NCBI RefSeq assembly: GCF_000473085.1
Contig: NZ_AXBA01000013.1
Coordinates: forward strand, 62,001 to 126,000
DNA from: Azorhizobium doebereinerae UFLA1-100
Lineage (GTDB): Bacteria; Pseudomonadota; Alphaproteobacteria; Rhizobiales; Xanthobacteraceae
DNA length: 64,000 bases
Direction: 5' to 3'
Every line of letters starts with the position of its first letter. Within the stretch, counting starts at the first letter, position 1. This document shows positions 44,918 through 57,260 of the stretch, piece by piece. The notes beneath the pieces were generated by a model. The model ran no database searches. It was not told the origin of the DNA and worked only from the letters and a program-made list of their open reading frames with translations. The position numbers and the translations under genes are program-made.

Positions 44918-45058
44918 GCAAAAGCAGGCCTGGCGAATTTTGGTGCATCGCAACTGGAACGGGTGCGATGCGGGAGCGGCGGCGCGTGCCCTGCCGATCC
45001 TCTTCAGCCTCGCCGCCTCGCCGCGGGCGGGCCGGGCAGGCTGACCGCCCCGGCTCCT

Positions 45059-45086
45059 CCCTCCCCCGCAAGCGGGAGAGGGTTTT
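45059..45086 (+). repeat. GC-rich intergenic palindrome, copy 2, with T run
   Basis: CCCTCCCCCGC (45059-45069) and GCGGGAGAGGG (45072-45082) form a hairpin followed by TTTT on the plus strand. A partial copy follows at about 45091-45110. It is related to the palindrome at 41218. Confidence 0.7.
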
Positions 45087-45132
45087 CCCCCCGTCGCAAG
45101 CGGGAGAGGACCTCGGGCCGTGCCGCGCGGCG

Positions 45133-46290
45133 CTATTCGCCGTCGCTGCCGGCGCCCTGGAAGAAGTCCTTCATCTTGGCGAAGAAGCCGTTGGATTCCG
45201 GATGGGTCTCGGAGGAGGACAGGCCCTCGAACTCCGCCAGCAGCTCCTTCTGGCGCTTGGTGAGGTTCTGCGGCGTCTCCACCACCACCTGCACATACAT
45301 GTCGCCCATGGAGCGCGAGCGTAGCACCGGCATGCCGGCGCCGGGCAGGCGCAGGCGCTTGCCGGACTGGGTGCCGTCCGGGATCTTCACCTTGGTCTTC
45401 TCGCCGCCGATGGTCGGCACTTCCACGGTGCCGCCCAGCGCCGCCGTCACCATGGAGATGGGCGCGCGGCAATAGAGGTCGGCGCCCTCGCGCTGGAAGA
45501 AGGGGTGCGGCTCGATGGACAGGAAGATGTAGAGGTCGCCCGCCGGCCCGCCGCGCATGCCGGCCTCGCCCTCGCCGCCGAGGCGGATGCGGGTGCCGTC
45601 CTCCACCCCCGCCGGGATCTGCACCTGGAGGTTGCGCTCGCGCGTCACCCGGCCGGCGCCGCCGCAATTGGGGCACGGGTCCTCGATCACGCTGCCGCGC
45701 CCCTGGCAGGAGGGGCAGGTGCGCTCCAGCGTGAAGAAGCCCTGGGCGTGGCGGATCTTGCCGGCGCCGTTGCAGGTGCGGCAGGTCTTCGGCTGGGTGC
45801 CGGCCTTGGCGCCGGAGCCGTTGCAGACCTCGCAGGCGATGGAGGTGGGGATGTTGATCTGCGCGGTCTTGCCGGCGAACGCCTCCTCCAGCGTGATGTC
45901 CATGTTGTAGCGCAGGTCCGCGCCGCGCGCCCGGCCACCACCGCCGCCGCCGCCGCCGCGCTGCTGCCCGCCCCGGCCCATGGTGCCGCCGAACAGATCG
46001 TCGAAGATGTCGGCGAAGGTGGAGGCGAAATCGGCATTGAAGCCGGCGCCCCCGCCGCCGCCATTCTCGAAGGCGGCATGGCCGAAGCGGTCGTAGGCGC
46101 CGCGCTTCTGCGGGTCTTTGAGGACCTCATAGGCCTCGGAAATCTCCTTGAAGCGGATCTCGGCCTCGGGGTCGCCCGGATTCTTGTCCGGGTGCCACTT
46201 CATCGCCAGCTTGCGGAACGAAGCCTTCAGCACCGTCTCGTCGGCGCCGCGATCACAGTCGAGCACTTCGTAATAATCACGCTTCGCCAT
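45133..46290 (-). CDS. dnaJ: chaperone protein DnaJ
   Basis: This 385-residue class A Hsp40 has a J domain with the HPD motif (residues about 4-70), a Gly/Phe-rich linker with a run of glycines, four zinc-binding CxxCxGxG repeats (from [10 protein letters not shown] to [10 protein letters not shown]) and C-terminal substrate-binding domains. It delivers clients to DnaK and stimulates its ATPase. It lies downstream of dnaK on the same strand after a 455-base gap. Confidence 0.97.
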   Translation of the reverse strand: MAKRDYYEVLDCDRGADETVLKASFRKLAMKWHPDKNPGDPEAEIRFKEISEAYEVLKDPQKRGAYDRFGHAAFENGGGGGAGFNADFASTFADIFDDLFGGTMGRGGQQRGGGGGGGGRARGADLRYNMDITLEEAFAGKTAQINIPTSIACEVCNGSGAKAGTQPKTCRTCNGAGKIRHAQGFFTLERTCPSCQGRGSVIEDPCPNCGGAGRVTRERNLQVQIPAGVEDGTRIRLGGEGEAGMRGGPAGDLYIFLSIEPHPFFQREGADLYCRAPISMVTAALGGTVEVPTIGGEKTKVKIPDGTQSGKRLRLPGAGMPVLRSRSMGDMYVQVVVETPQNLTKRQKELLAEFEGLSSSETHPESNGFFAKMKDFFQGAGSDGE

Positions 46291-46745
46291 GGTCTCGCTT
46301 TTCCGTCGCCCGGTCAGGCTGCCGTCCGAAGCCGGGCTTCAGCGCCTGCGGCTCTCCATCAGCCCGCGCGGCCGGCCCACCGCCGCCGGAAGCCGGCCCC
46401 GCCCTTCAAAGATGCGGGCCGCGTCAAACCCGGCCCCGCACACGAACGCCACACGCCACTGCCGCACAAGGCGGCGCCCGCGGGGCGCTTTGCCCGGCCG
46501 GCCTGAGCCGCCGGACGGTCCGTCCTATAGAGCGCGATGCGTTCGGATGGAAGCATTCCACATCCATCCCGCCGCATCCGGTTCCATCCGGCCGGCGCCG
46601 GGGCCGTCGGGCTCGCGGACACCGCGCCGGAAGCGGCCGGACGCAGGACCCGAGGCGCGGGCACACGTTGCAGAAACAGAACCGCTCCCGGCCGAAGCCG
46701 GAAGCGGGATTGAGGGGGCGGCGGCCGCGCGGCCGCCAGCCCCGA
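46291..46745. other. dnaK-dnaJ intergenic region
   Basis: This 455-base gap shows no gene. It contains a GC palindrome right after the dnaK stop (46722-46739). It also contains AGAGCGCGATGCG at about 46530, which resembles the left end of the dispersed palindrome family but continues differently. A separate dnaJ promoter may lie here. Confidence 0.5.
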
Positions 46746-48641
<1,896 letters not shown>

Positions 48642-49238
48642 GTACTTCTCCTTGTCGGCAGGTCGGCCGGGCCGGGAAGCGCCCGCAAGGGAAAAGCGCG
48701 GAGTCCTTCCCGCGCCTTCCGCCGACCCCCATGGTAATTGGGGTACGCCGTATAGCTACAGCGTTCGAGGCCGATATAGGGGGGCGCCGGTAGCGCCGCA
48801 AGGCGTGCGGCAATGCGGCGGGGACGGTTTTTCAATTTCCCGCGAGCCCGCGCGCGGGAACCCCGCCGCGCCAGGGCCCGCAAGCCCTCCCGCCGGCTCG
48901 CGGGCGGCCGCGAGGGACGGATTTTTCGCCCTCCCCCGATACCGTGCGCAGGTCCCGTGGCGGGTGGGGTCCCGCCATGCCGCCCCCGCCCCGGCGGGCC
49001 GGCGCGGGGCGGGCTCCGGCCGCCGCGCCGGGGGGCCAGGATCGCCGCGTCCTCACCGGGAGAGGCCGTGCCCCCCGGCGCCCGCCCCACGGCACGCCCC
49101 GCCACGCGGGGCGGAGGGCGGCGGCGCCCACGAACGGGCTTGAAGGCGGTGCCCCGCTGCCGCACTCTCCGTTCCGGTTCGTCCGCATGCGGCGGGACGC
49201 AAGGCCCGCAGGAGACGTCCATCCCGCAGGAGGCTTCC
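48642..49238. other. 597-base region upstream of dnaK
   Basis: No gene is supported. The 140 bases next to dnaK form its leader, and the AT-richer patch 48731-48782 is the likely promoter area. On the minus strand it contains CTCGAA and CCCCAATTA elements that recall a sigma-32 promoter, but their spacing is too long for confidence. No CIRCE repeat was seen. The rest is very GC-rich and low complexity. Confidence 0.45.
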
Positions 49239-49952
49239 ATGAAATGGATCGTCGCCGTTTTGCTGTCGCCCCTCGTCCTGCTGTCGGTCCTGGCCTGCGG
49301 CGCGGCCGATGCCGCCGAGGTCCAGGTGACGGGCGTTTCCGTGGGGGGCGTCCAAGCGGCGCTGCTCACGCCGCCCAGGCCGCGCGGCGGCATCATCCTG
49401 CTCGCCGGGGGAAGCGGCGTCATCGGCGTCGGCAGCGACGGGAGCATCGCCCATGGCGGCAACCAATTGGTGCGGACCCGGCAGGCCTATGCGGCGCGCG
49501 GGTTCGCCGTGCTCGTCCCCGAGGGCGGCGTCAATGTCGCGGCGGCGGTGGAGATGATGTCCCGCTTCGGCCCGACCACCCTGGTGGGCACCAGCCGGGG
49601 CACCCAGCGGGCCGCGCGCGGCATCGCCGCCGGCGCCCGGCCGACGCGGCTGGTGCTGACCTCGGGCTTCCTCAGCGATGCCTCGGGCGACCCCGACAAC
49701 GTGATGCGCATCCTCGGCTCGCCCGCCGCCTTGCCGCCGACCCTGGTGATCGCGCACCGCCAGGACGGCTGCCGCAAGACCCTGCCGGCCGGCGTGGAGC
49801 CCTTCCTCGCCTGGGCGCACGGCAAGGCCAAGGCGGTCTGGCTGGACGGCGGCAGCACGGAGGGCGACCCCTGCGAGGCCCGCGCCCATCACGGCTTCAA
49901 CGGCATCGACGGGCAGGTGGTGTCCGCCGTCGCCGGCTTCGCCGCCCGGTGA
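49239..49952 (+). CDS. exported alpha/beta hydrolase-like protein
   Basis: This 237-residue protein has a signal peptide (WIVAVLLSPLVLLSVLACGAADA), preceded by a strong AGGAGG site. The mature part shows a hydrolase-like order: ILLAGGSGVIG, then the elbow GTSRGTQRA (serine near residue 123) and a late HHGFNGID histidine. It has few other family features; the substrate is unknown. An internal Cys pair (DGCRK, DPCEARAHH) may form a disulfide in the periplasm. Confidence 0.72.
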   Translation: MKWIVAVLLSPLVLLSVLACGAADAAEVQVTGVSVGGVQAALLTPPRPRGGIILLAGGSGVIGVGSDGSIAHGGNQLVRTRQAYAARGFAVLVPEGGVNVAAAVEMMSRFGPTTLVGTSRGTQRAARGIAAGARPTRLVLTSGFLSDASGDPDNVMRILGSPAALPPTLVIAHRQDGCRKTLPAGVEPFLAWAHGKAKAVWLDGGSTEGDPCEARAHHGFNGIDGQVVSAVAGFAAR

Positions 49953-50013
49953 CCGCCCCCGCTCCCCGGACGGCGCCGTGACCCCGGCCCGCCTCCCGCC
50001 GCGCGGGGCCGCC

Positions 50014-50979
50014 CTAAAGATGCTGGCGAAAGAAATCGCCCAATTGCGCCTCGACCGCGCGATGAACTGCCGTTCGATCCACCCCCGGCGGGTCTTTGCA
50101 GACATCTCCGCTGCTCGACATCTGACTGTCCGGGCAGACATCGACGAACACAAAGTGTCCGCCGGGAACAGACCGGACGTCCGGAGGACGCGGGAGCGCG
50201 GTGGTCAGAGCGACGACGTTGGGCTCCGCCGGAAGCGCGCTCTGCTCCGGTCGGAAAATCAGGACCGGCATCGTGACCGCCTCCAGCTCCGGGCGCTGAA
50301 ACAGAACGGCATATGGGTCAAGAAGCGCGATCGCCTTCAATGGCGGCATGATTGGCTGCGCGGCACCTGCCGCGTGAGACAGCGCGGGATCGGGAGCATT
50401 TCGGCCGTCGGGCGCATGGGAGCATGACATCACGTCCTGCGCATGCGCTGCGCAGTAAGCGGCCAGATGTCCAGGGTTGGGCACGGCGCCGGCAAGCTGC
50501 AAGGTGACGGCTGTCCCAAGTGAAAATCCCACCATTCCGATCTTTGACGCATCGGTATGCGCACCGAGCCGCGGATCAGCCCGTACCGCGTCAAGAGCGC
50601 CTTTCATCTGTCTGGAGCGCTCCTGAAAGCCTGACTTGCCGTGGAACGGCGCGACGACAACGAAACCTCGCCGCGCCAGGTTGGCAGCGAGTTCCCGTAA
50701 GAGAAGCGGCGTCCCGCCACTCAGGCCGCCGCCGTGCGACAGCAGCAGCAACGGGAATTTTCCGTCGGCCACCGGCGCATTCCGCGTCGCGGGCATGGTG
50801 AACGGACCTGCCTGCCAGGGGGTCTCATCGACCGGCGTGGGATACCAATAGAGGCTGTCGAACGACGGCTCCCCGACAACGGTTGCGCGAATGACGCCCG
50901 CATGAAACCGGGCATCCTCGGCCGTGGCACCGAAGGAGCCCGTGAACAAGAGGAAGGTGGCGAGCAGGCTGCGGATCAT
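50014..50979 (-). CDS. exported dienelactone hydrolase/PAF-acetylhydrolase-like protein
   Basis: This 321-residue protein has a signal peptide (SLLATFLLFTGSFGATA). The hydrolase part has LLLSHGGGLSGG (oxyanion side), the nucleophile elbow GFSLGTA (serine near residue 155) and a late GGHFVFVDVCPD histidine. The ATG at 50979 lacks a clear ribosome site; a TTG at 50985 is in frame. GC content is noticeably lower than in adjacent genes, which suggests a different origin. Confidence 0.8.
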   Translation of the reverse strand: MIRSLLATFLLFTGSFGATAEDARFHAGVIRATVVGEPSFDSLYWYPTPVDETPWQAGPFTMPATRNAPVADGKFPLLLLSHGGGLSGGTPLLLRELAANLARRGFVVVAPFHGKSGFQERSRQMKGALDAVRADPRLGAHTDASKIGMVGFSLGTAVTLQLAGAVPNPGHLAAYCAAHAQDVMSCSHAPDGRNAPDPALSHAAGAAQPIMPPLKAIALLDPYAVLFQRPELEAVTMPVLIFRPEQSALPAEPNVVALTTALPRPPDVRSVPGGHFVFVDVCPDSQMSSSGDVCKDPPGVDRTAVHRAVEAQLGDFFRQHL

Positions 50980-51231
50980 GAGCAAGGTCTAAATCGGAGT
51001 ATCGTGACCACGCACCCTACCGGCAGCGGGTGCGTTCCCCCAGCCGATAAGGGAAGACGCTGGACCTTTGATGACGGCTATCCACCCCGAAGCGCAATTC
51101 GCAATGGCCGTCCACCCCCGCCCATGACAGCCCGAGCTGGCCGGCGGCACGCATGCGATGCGCTTCCGCACCGCCTCTGCCCCGCATTCCGCCCCGTCGC
51201 CGGGGGCGCCTTTAACAGGCGCCGTCCGGGG

Positions 51232-51297
51232 CGCTATCAAAGTGATAGAGGGCGATTCACCGATCAGATTGATTCAATCTGATCGGATCGCGCTCTA
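51232..51297 (-). repeat. dispersed palindromic element, copy C (single module, inverted)
   Basis: Read on the minus strand this matches module 1 of copy A almost base for base. It starts TAGAGCGCGATC, has a perfect 12-base-pair hairpin with a 3-base loop (51260-51271 with 51275-51286), then TGAATCGCCCTCTATCA. It lies in the intergenic region before pncA. Confidence 0.87.
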
Positions 51298-51332
51298 GGA
51301 TCCTGCCCCGATCCTCCGCCGGAGCCCCGCCC

Positions 51333-51992
51333 TTGCCCGAGACGCACGCCGTGCCCAGCGACGCCGCCCGCGCCCCTTCGACGGCGCTCGTCATCGTCGA
51401 TCTCCAGGTGGACTTCCTGCCCGGCGGACGGCTGGCGGTGCCGGACGGCGACGCCGTGGTGCCGCTGGCCAACCGCCTCGCCCGGCGTTTCGAGACCGTG
51501 GTGCTGACGCAGGACTGGCATCCGGCCGGGCATATCTCGTTCGCCTCCAGCCATCCCGGCCACGCGCCGTTCGACGTCATCACCCTGCCCTACGGGCCGC
51601 AGGTGCTGTGGCCGGACCATTGCGTGCAGGGGGAGCCGGGCGCCGACTTCGCCCCCGGCCTGGATGTTCCCCATGCCCAGCTCATCATCCGCAAGGGGCA
51701 CCATGCGCGGGTGGACAGCTATTCCACCTTCTATGAGGCGGATCGCCGCACATCCACCGGCCTGACCGGCTATCTGCGCGCCAGGGGCATCGCCAATGTG
51801 GTTCTGATGGGATTGGCGCTCGACTTCTGCGTCGCCTGGTCGGCGCTGGACGCGGCGCGCGACGGGTTCGGCACCACGGTGGTGGAGGACGCCTGCCGGG
51901 CCATCGACACCCATGGCTCGCTGCATCACGCGCTGGAGGACATGGCCCGGGCCGGGGTGCACAGCGTGCGCATGGCCGATCTGGCCGGCTGA
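51333..51992 (+). CDS. pncA: nicotinamidase PncA
   Basis: This 219-residue isochorismatase-fold enzyme deamidates nicotinamide to nicotinate in NAD salvage. The catalytic triad is visible: aspartate in VIVDLQVDF (about residue 23), lysine in IIRKGHH (about 119) and cysteine in ALDFCVAWSA (about 168). Metal-site residues lie in TQDWHPAGHISF. The start is a TTG at 51333 with CCGGAG upstream; a GTG at 51351 is an alternative. Confidence 0.92.
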   Translation: MPETHAVPSDAARAPSTALVIVDLQVDFLPGGRLAVPDGDAVVPLANRLARRFETVVLTQDWHPAGHISFASSHPGHAPFDVITLPYGPQVLWPDHCVQGEPGADFAPGLDVPHAQLIIRKGHHARVDSYSTFYEADRRTSTGLTGYLRARGIANVVLMGLALDFCVAWSALDAARDGFGTTVVEDACRAIDTHGSLHHALEDMARAGVHSVRMADLAG

Positions 51993-52138
51993 GGCTAGTT
52001 TGCCCGTGCCGCGACGCGGCGGGGAGCGGGTCCCGTCGCGCCGTCCGGCGAAAACGTGTCGCAAGACACGGTGTCTTATGGTGTCAATCGCGGGGAAGTC
52101 CGTGTCGATGACAGTCTGTCAGTCCGTTCAGATTCCCC

Positions 52139-52519
52139 TCAGGGGAGCACCTGAATCACGCGGCGGGTGGTCGGGTCCACCAGCACGGTCTGGTCTGTAT
52201 CGGTGAGGATGTAGCCGTAGCGCTGCGCCTCGAACCCGCCGTAGCTGCCGGGGGCGAAGGTCTGCACCGCGACGCCGGACGGCAGCTCGGTGCCGACCGC
52301 CGGGCGATAGGTGGTGGTGAAGCTGGCGCGCGGGGCGGGATGATCCACCACGTAACGCTGGATGTAGGCGGTCTGATCGGGGTTCACCACAACATAGCCC
52401 TGCGGCGCGGCCACCACCGCCTGCGGCTCGGTGACGATGACGGCGGTCTGGGCCGAGGCGGCGGCGGGAAGGCCGACGAGGGCGGCAAGAGCCGCCGCGG
52501 CGATAAGACGATGGGACAT
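52139..52519 (-). CDS. DUF1236-type exported protein
   Basis: This 126-residue protein has a clear signal peptide (LIAAAALAALVGLPAAASA). The mature region carries QRYVVDHP and the C-terminal YGYILTDTDQTVLVDPTTRR, typical of DUF1236 proteins that are abundant in Rhizobiales periplasms. Function unknown. Confidence 0.82.
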   Translation of the reverse strand: MSHRLIAAAALAALVGLPAAASAQTAVIVTEPQAVVAAPQGYVVVNPDQTAYIQRYVVDHPAPRASFTTTYRPAVGTELPSGVAVQTFAPGSYGGFEAQRYGYILTDTDQTVLVDPTTRRVIQVLP

Positions 52520-52700
52520 GGGAAGTCTCCCTTCCGGTTTCATCAGCATCCAGAACGTTGAGCGGCGCCACACGTTCCAGTGGGCGACGCTCGCGCTTCG
52601 CAAAACCTTATTCCGACCGCATTCTCCGCCTTGCGAACCCTCCGCTTTTCATGCCGAATGCCGAGCGAAGACAGGTGTTTATTGCCCGGTTCAAAACAGA

Positions 52701-53372
52701 ATGCCCGCCCTCGGGCACACTTTTGGGAAGGAAACTTCGGCTTTGCCGCAGAGACTTGAAATCGCCCCCGATTGCCTGTGGTGGCCCGGCTATCTCGACC
52801 GCCCGGCCCAGGAGGCCCTGCTGGCGGACGTGCGGGCGGTGCTGGAAGCGGCGCCCCTGTTCGCCCCCGCCATGCCCCGCTCCGGCAAGCCCTTGTCGGT
52901 GAAGATGAGCAATTGCGGGCCTTTGGGCTGGGTGGCGGACGTCTCGGGCTATCGCTACCAGGCCTTCCATCCCGACACCCGCCAGCCCTGGCCGGCGATC
53001 CCCGCCCGCCTGCTGGCCCTATGGGACGCCTTGACCGGCTTCCCCGCCCCGCCGGAAGCCTGCCTGATCAACTGGTACGGCCCCGAGGCCCGCATGGGCC
53101 TGCACCAGGACCGCGACGAGCAGGACCTCACCGCCCCGGTGCTCTCGCTCTCGCTGGGCGACACCGCCCTGTTCCGCATCGGTGGCGAAAACCGTTCCGA
53201 ATCAACGCACTCGGTGCGGCTTGCCTCGGGCGACGCGGTATTGCTCTCAGGCCGTAGCCGCCTTGCCTTCCATGGGGTGGACCGCATCCTGCCGGGCTCC
53301 TCCACCTTGCTCGGCGCGGCCGGACGCATCAACCTGACGCTGCGCCGGGTTACCCCCAGCGCCACGGTTTAG
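52701..53372 (+). CDS. alkB: alkylated DNA repair dioxygenase AlkB
   Basis: This 223-residue Fe(II)/2-oxoglutarate dioxygenase reverses 1-methyladenine and 3-methylcytosine damage. The iron ligands are H135 and D137 (GLHQDRDE) and H191 (AFHGVDRI); the 2-oxoglutarate arginines lie in GRINLTLRR (209-216). INWYGPEARMG is the conserved approach to the metal site. The start is uncertain: the ATG at 52701 lacks a ribosome site, while a TTG at 52743 lies after GGAAGGAAA. Confidence 0.92.
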   Translation: MPALGHTFGKETSALPQRLEIAPDCLWWPGYLDRPAQEALLADVRAVLEAAPLFAPAMPRSGKPLSVKMSNCGPLGWVADVSGYRYQAFHPDTRQPWPAIPARLLALWDALTGFPAPPEACLINWYGPEARMGLHQDRDEQDLTAPVLSLSLGDTALFRIGGENRSESTHSVRLASGDAVLLSGRSRLAFHGVDRILPGSSTLLGAAGRINLTLRRVTPSATV

Positions 53373-53457
53373 CCGGCTTTGCCACCCAGAACCGTTTGAA
53401 ATCCAGTCGTTCCAACCCTTTTCCGACCCGGCCCGGGCGGACATCCAGGAGCCTCCC

Positions 53458-54405
53458 ATGCGTCTGCCGCTGGCCCTTGCCGCGCTCTTGCTCTCCGCGG
53501 GTCTCGCCTGCGCGGCGGAGGCGGTGTTTCCCCGCGGCTCGCTGGTGGGCCTCGTGCCGCCGGAGGGCATGACCGAGGCCACCACCTTCCCCGGCTTCGA
53601 GGACCGCGCCAAGTCGGCCTCCATCCTGATCGTCGAGATGCCGCCGGAAGCCTATGAGCAGGTCGCCGCCGGCTTCACCGACGCGGCGCTGGGCACCAAG
53701 GGCATCGCCGTGGAATCGCGCGACAATCTCGCCGTTCCCGACGCCAAGACCATGTTCGTCACCGGCACCCAGACCGCCGGCCCGATCTCGGTGCGCAAGT
53801 GGGTGCTGCTGGCCGGCTCGGCCAAGGGCACGGCCCTCGTCACCGTGCAGGTGCCGGAGGCCAATGCCGCCAGCCTGCCGGACCCGGTGGTGCGCGCCAC
53901 CCTCGCCACGCTCGCCTTCCGCACCCCGCCGACCATCGAGGAGCAGATGAAGACGCTGCCCTTCCACCTCACCAACCTCGGCGGCTTCCGGGTGCTGCGG
54001 GTGCTGGGCAACAGCGCGGCCTTCCTGACCGACGGCCCGAAGGCCGAGTTCGACGCCGCGGCCCAGCCGTTGTTCGTGGTCTCGGTGGCCGCTGGCGCCC
54101 CGCGCGACGACGACCGCGCCAATTTCGCCGTGCGCACGCTGACCACCACGCCGGGCTTCCGCGACCTCAAGATCGAGCGCGCGGAACCCTTGCGCATCAA
54201 CAACATGCCGGGCTTCGAGGTGATGGCCAACGCCAAGGAAGGGGCGAGCGGCACCGAGGTGAAGATCATCCAGTGGGTCCGCTTCGGCACCAATGGCTAC
54301 ATGCGCATGATGGGCGTGGTGAAGGCGGATGCCTTTGCCGACTATTATTCCCGCCTGCGCGCCATCCGCGACGGCGTGGAGACCGGCGGCGCGGAGCCGC
54401 GCTGA
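53458..54405 (+). CDS. exported hypothetical protein
   Basis: This 315-residue protein has a signal peptide (RLPLALAALLLSAGLACAA) and an AGGAG site upstream. The mature part has two halves that look alike in pattern (strands ending VTVQVPEAN and VRFGTNGYMRMMGVV), suggesting a repeated MogI- or PsbP-like fold. No catalytic motif is seen. A strong bidirectional terminator follows. Confidence 0.68.
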   Translation: MRLPLALAALLLSAGLACAAEAVFPRGSLVGLVPPEGMTEATTFPGFEDRAKSASILIVEMPPEAYEQVAAGFTDAALGTKGIAVESRDNLAVPDAKTMFVTGTQTAGPISVRKWVLLAGSAKGTALVTVQVPEANAASLPDPVVRATLATLAFRTPPTIEEQMKTLPFHLTNLGGFRVLRVLGNSAAFLTDGPKAEFDAAAQPLFVVSVAAGAPRDDDRANFAVRTLTTTPGFRDLKIERAEPLRINNMPGFEVMANAKEGASGTEVKIIQWVRFGTNGYMRMMGVVKADAFADYYSRLRAIRDGVETGGAEPR

Positions 54406-54428
54406 ACGCCGCTCCCGGCCCGGAAACG

Positions 54429-54458
54429 AAAAATGCCGCCCCACCGGGCGGCATTTTT
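54429..54458. terminator. bidirectional rho-independent terminator
   Basis: A perfect 13-base-pair inverted repeat (54429-54441 with 54446-54458) includes five A and five T residues at its outer ends and a 4-base loop. It therefore has a T run on both strands. It separates the plus-strand exported protein from the convergent grpE. Confidence 0.92.
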
Positions 54459-54489
54459 ATGTGTTCGCAAAAACTTGGACCAGATCGCC

Positions 54490-55119
54490 TCAGGAGGCGG
54501 AATTCTCGCCCGCGGTCGCATCCGCCGCCGGGGCCGCCTTCGGGCCGCCCCGCGCCACGCCCACCAGGGCCGGGCGCAGCACGCGGTCGCCGATGACGAA
54601 GCCGGACTGCACCACCTGCACCACCGTGCCGGCGGCCACCGCGGGGTCCGGCACCTCGAACATGGCCTGGTGCAGGTTGGGGTCGAACTTCTCGCCCACC
54701 GGCTCCACCTTGCGCACGCCGTGCTTTTCCAGGCCCTTGAGCAGGCTGCGCTCGGTCAGCTCGATGCCGTCGATGAGGCCCTTCAGCGCGCCTTCGGCGG
54801 TGTCGCGGGTCTGCTGGTCCACGGCCGCGAGGGCGCGGGACAGATCATCGGCCACGTTCAGCACGTCGCGGGCGAAGGAGGCGATGCCGTAGACCTTTGC
54901 GTCGGCGATCTCGCGGTCGGCCCGGCGGCGGATGTTCTCGGCCTCGGCAAAGGCGCGCAGATACTTGTCCTTGAAGGACGCCACCTCGGCTTCGAGGCGT
55001 TCCTTCTCCACCTGGAGGTTCTCCGCCTGCCCCTCGCCCTGATTGACCTCGGCGCGCTCGGGATCGACCGCGAGGTTGATGCGGTTCTCTTCGCCGGCGG
55101 CGCTACCCTGATCGCTCAT
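54490..55119 (-). CDS. grpE: nucleotide exchange factor GrpE
   Basis: This 209-residue DnaK cofactor has a long N-terminal coiled coil (about residues 35-90), the conserved FARDVLNVADDLSRAL segment and a beta-domain signature VVQVVQSGFVIGDRVLRPALVGVA. The start at 55119 gives MSDQGS, and an in-frame start at 55167 is not preferred. It lies 84 bases downstream of hrcA on the same strand, the usual hrcA-grpE order. Confidence 0.96.
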   Translation of the reverse strand: MSDQGSAAGEENRINLAVDPERAEVNQGEGQAENLQVEKERLEAEVASFKDKYLRAFAEAENIRRRADREIADAKVYGIASFARDVLNVADDLSRALAAVDQQTRDTAEGALKGLIDGIELTERSLLKGLEKHGVRKVEPVGEKFDPNLHQAMFEVPDPAVAAGTVVQVVQSGFVIGDRVLRPALVGVARGGPKAAPAADATAGENSAS

Positions 55120-55203
55120 GCGCTCTTCCTCACTCCCACCGGCCGCCCGTGACGGCCGCATATCCACAATTCGCCTCGCATATCGGTGCGTTGGGCCGAA
55201 AAA

Positions 55204-56304
55204 TCAAGCGGCGTCGGCGCCCGGCGCGCCGAGAACCCGGCTCACCACGCGGGCGGTGAAGTCCACCATGGGGACGATGCGCCCGTAATTGAGGCGCGTG
55301 GGACCGATCACGCCGAGCACGCCGACCACCCGGCCCTGCCCGTCGCGATAGGGCGCGACGATGGTGGAGGAGCCGGACATGGAGAACAATTTATTCTCCG
55401 AGCCGATGAAGATGCGCAGCGCATCCCCCTCCTCGGCCCGGCCGAGCAGGTCCACCACGTCGCGCTTGCTCTCCAGGTCGTCGAACAGAAGGCGGATGCG
55501 CTCCAGGTCCTCCAGCGCGTGCAGGTCCTCCAGCAGCTTGGCCTGGCCGCGCACGATCAGCTTGCGCTCGGCCGGCGCGTCGCCGGACCAGGAGGCGAGG
55601 CCCTCCTCCACCACGCGGGCGGTGAGCACGTCGAGCTCGCGGCGCAGGTCCGCCAGCAGCGTCTCCATCTCCGCCCGCGCCTCGCCCAGGGTGCGGCCGC
55701 GGATGTGGGCGTTGAGGAAATTGCTCGCCTCCACCAGGGCCGAGCCGGGCAGGCCGGAGGGCAGCGGCAGCACGCGGTTCTCCACCTGCCCGTCCTCGGA
55801 CACCAGGATCACCAGCGCGCGCCCAAGATCGAGCGGCACGAACTCCACATGCTTGAGGCGGGGATCAGTCTTCATCGCCGTCACCACGCCGGCTCCCCGC
55901 CCGAGCCCCGAAAGCAGCGCGGAGGCCTCCTGGAGCACGCCTTCCACCGTATGGCCCTTGGCCGCGGCGGCCACCTGGGCCTCGATATTGCGGCGGTCGC
56001 GCTCGGTGACGTCGCCGATCTCCAGCAGCGCATCGACGAAGAAGCGCAGCCCGCGCTCGGTGGGCAGGCGCCCGGCGCTGGTATGGGGCGCATAGATCAG
56101 GCCCGCCGCCTCCAGGTCCGCCATCACGTTGCGCACGGAGGCGGGGGAGAGCGTCATGGGAATGAGGCGGGCGATGTTGCGCGAGCCTACGGGCTCGCCG
56201 GTAGCCAGGTAGCTTTCTACGATCTGACGGAAGATCTCGCGCGAGCGCTCGTCGATCTGCGCGAGCGCGGCGGAGAAAGGCGAGATGATCGGTTCTATCG
56301 GCAC
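55204..56304 (-). CDS. hrcA: heat-inducible transcription repressor HrcA
   Basis: This 366-residue repressor has an N-terminal winged helix ([21 protein letters not shown], then [19 protein letters not shown]) and a C-terminal domain ending [19 protein letters not shown]. HrcA binds CIRCE operators, typically upstream of groESL. No CIRCE was recognised in this window, so its targets lie elsewhere. It is divergent from rph. Confidence 0.96.
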   Translation of the reverse strand: MPIEPIISPFSAALAQIDERSREIFRQIVESYLATGEPVGSRNIARLIPMTLSPASVRNVMADLEAAGLIYAPHTSAGRLPTERGLRFFVDALLEIGDVTERDRRNIEAQVAAAAKGHTVEGVLQEASALLSGLGRGAGVVTAMKTDPRLKHVEFVPLDLGRALVILVSEDGQVENRVLPLPSGLPGSALVEASNFLNAHIRGRTLGEARAEMETLLADLRRELDVLTARVVEEGLASWSGDAPAERKLIVRGQAKLLEDLHALEDLERIRLLFDDLESKRDVVDLLGRAEEGDALRIFIGSENKLFSMSGSSTIVAPYRDGQGRVVGVLGVIGPTRLNYGRIVPMVDFTARVVSRVLGAPGADAA

Positions 56305-56543
56305 GGCGCGGCCTCTCCTCGGCCCTATTATGTGTCGTTTCCCGCCTTTGCATTCAAGCGGTCTTGCGGCCTACCGCGTCGCGCCCCTAAAAGGAGGCCG
56401 CCGTCGCGGGATGCCCGAAGACACCAGATGTCTCGGACACCTCCTGACCCATCCAGTTTTCGGCAGCCCCCTGCCCGGCCCGGACATCGCGCCGGCCACG
56501 ACCTCCAACATGGGGGCGGCCTCAAGGTTGAAAGGACCAGTCC

Positions 56544-57256
<713 letters not shown>

Positions 57257-57260
<4 letters not shown>

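Larger units (their letters stand above)
44770..45132. other. 363-base gap upstream of the indolepyruvate oxidoreductase gene
   Basis: No gene is supported. The part from about 44875 to 44960 is markedly AT-rich compared with its surroundings and carries an inverted repeat, annotated separately. The right end holds the GC-rich palindrome at 45059. Confidence 0.5.

Noticed and set aside
46526..46590. Possible fourth copy of the dispersed palindrome
   Set aside because: Only the AGAGCGCGAT left end matches. The rest lacks the hairpin and the TGAATCGCCCTCT motif, so it was not counted.
48642..48860. CIRCE operator or sigma-32 promoter before dnaK
   Set aside because: No TTAGCACTC-type inverted repeat was found, and the CTCGAA/CCCCAATTA pair is spaced too widely for a confident sigma-32 site.
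56305..56543. CIRCE operator before hrcA
   Set aside because: No matching inverted repeat was seen on either strand in the hrcA-rph interval.
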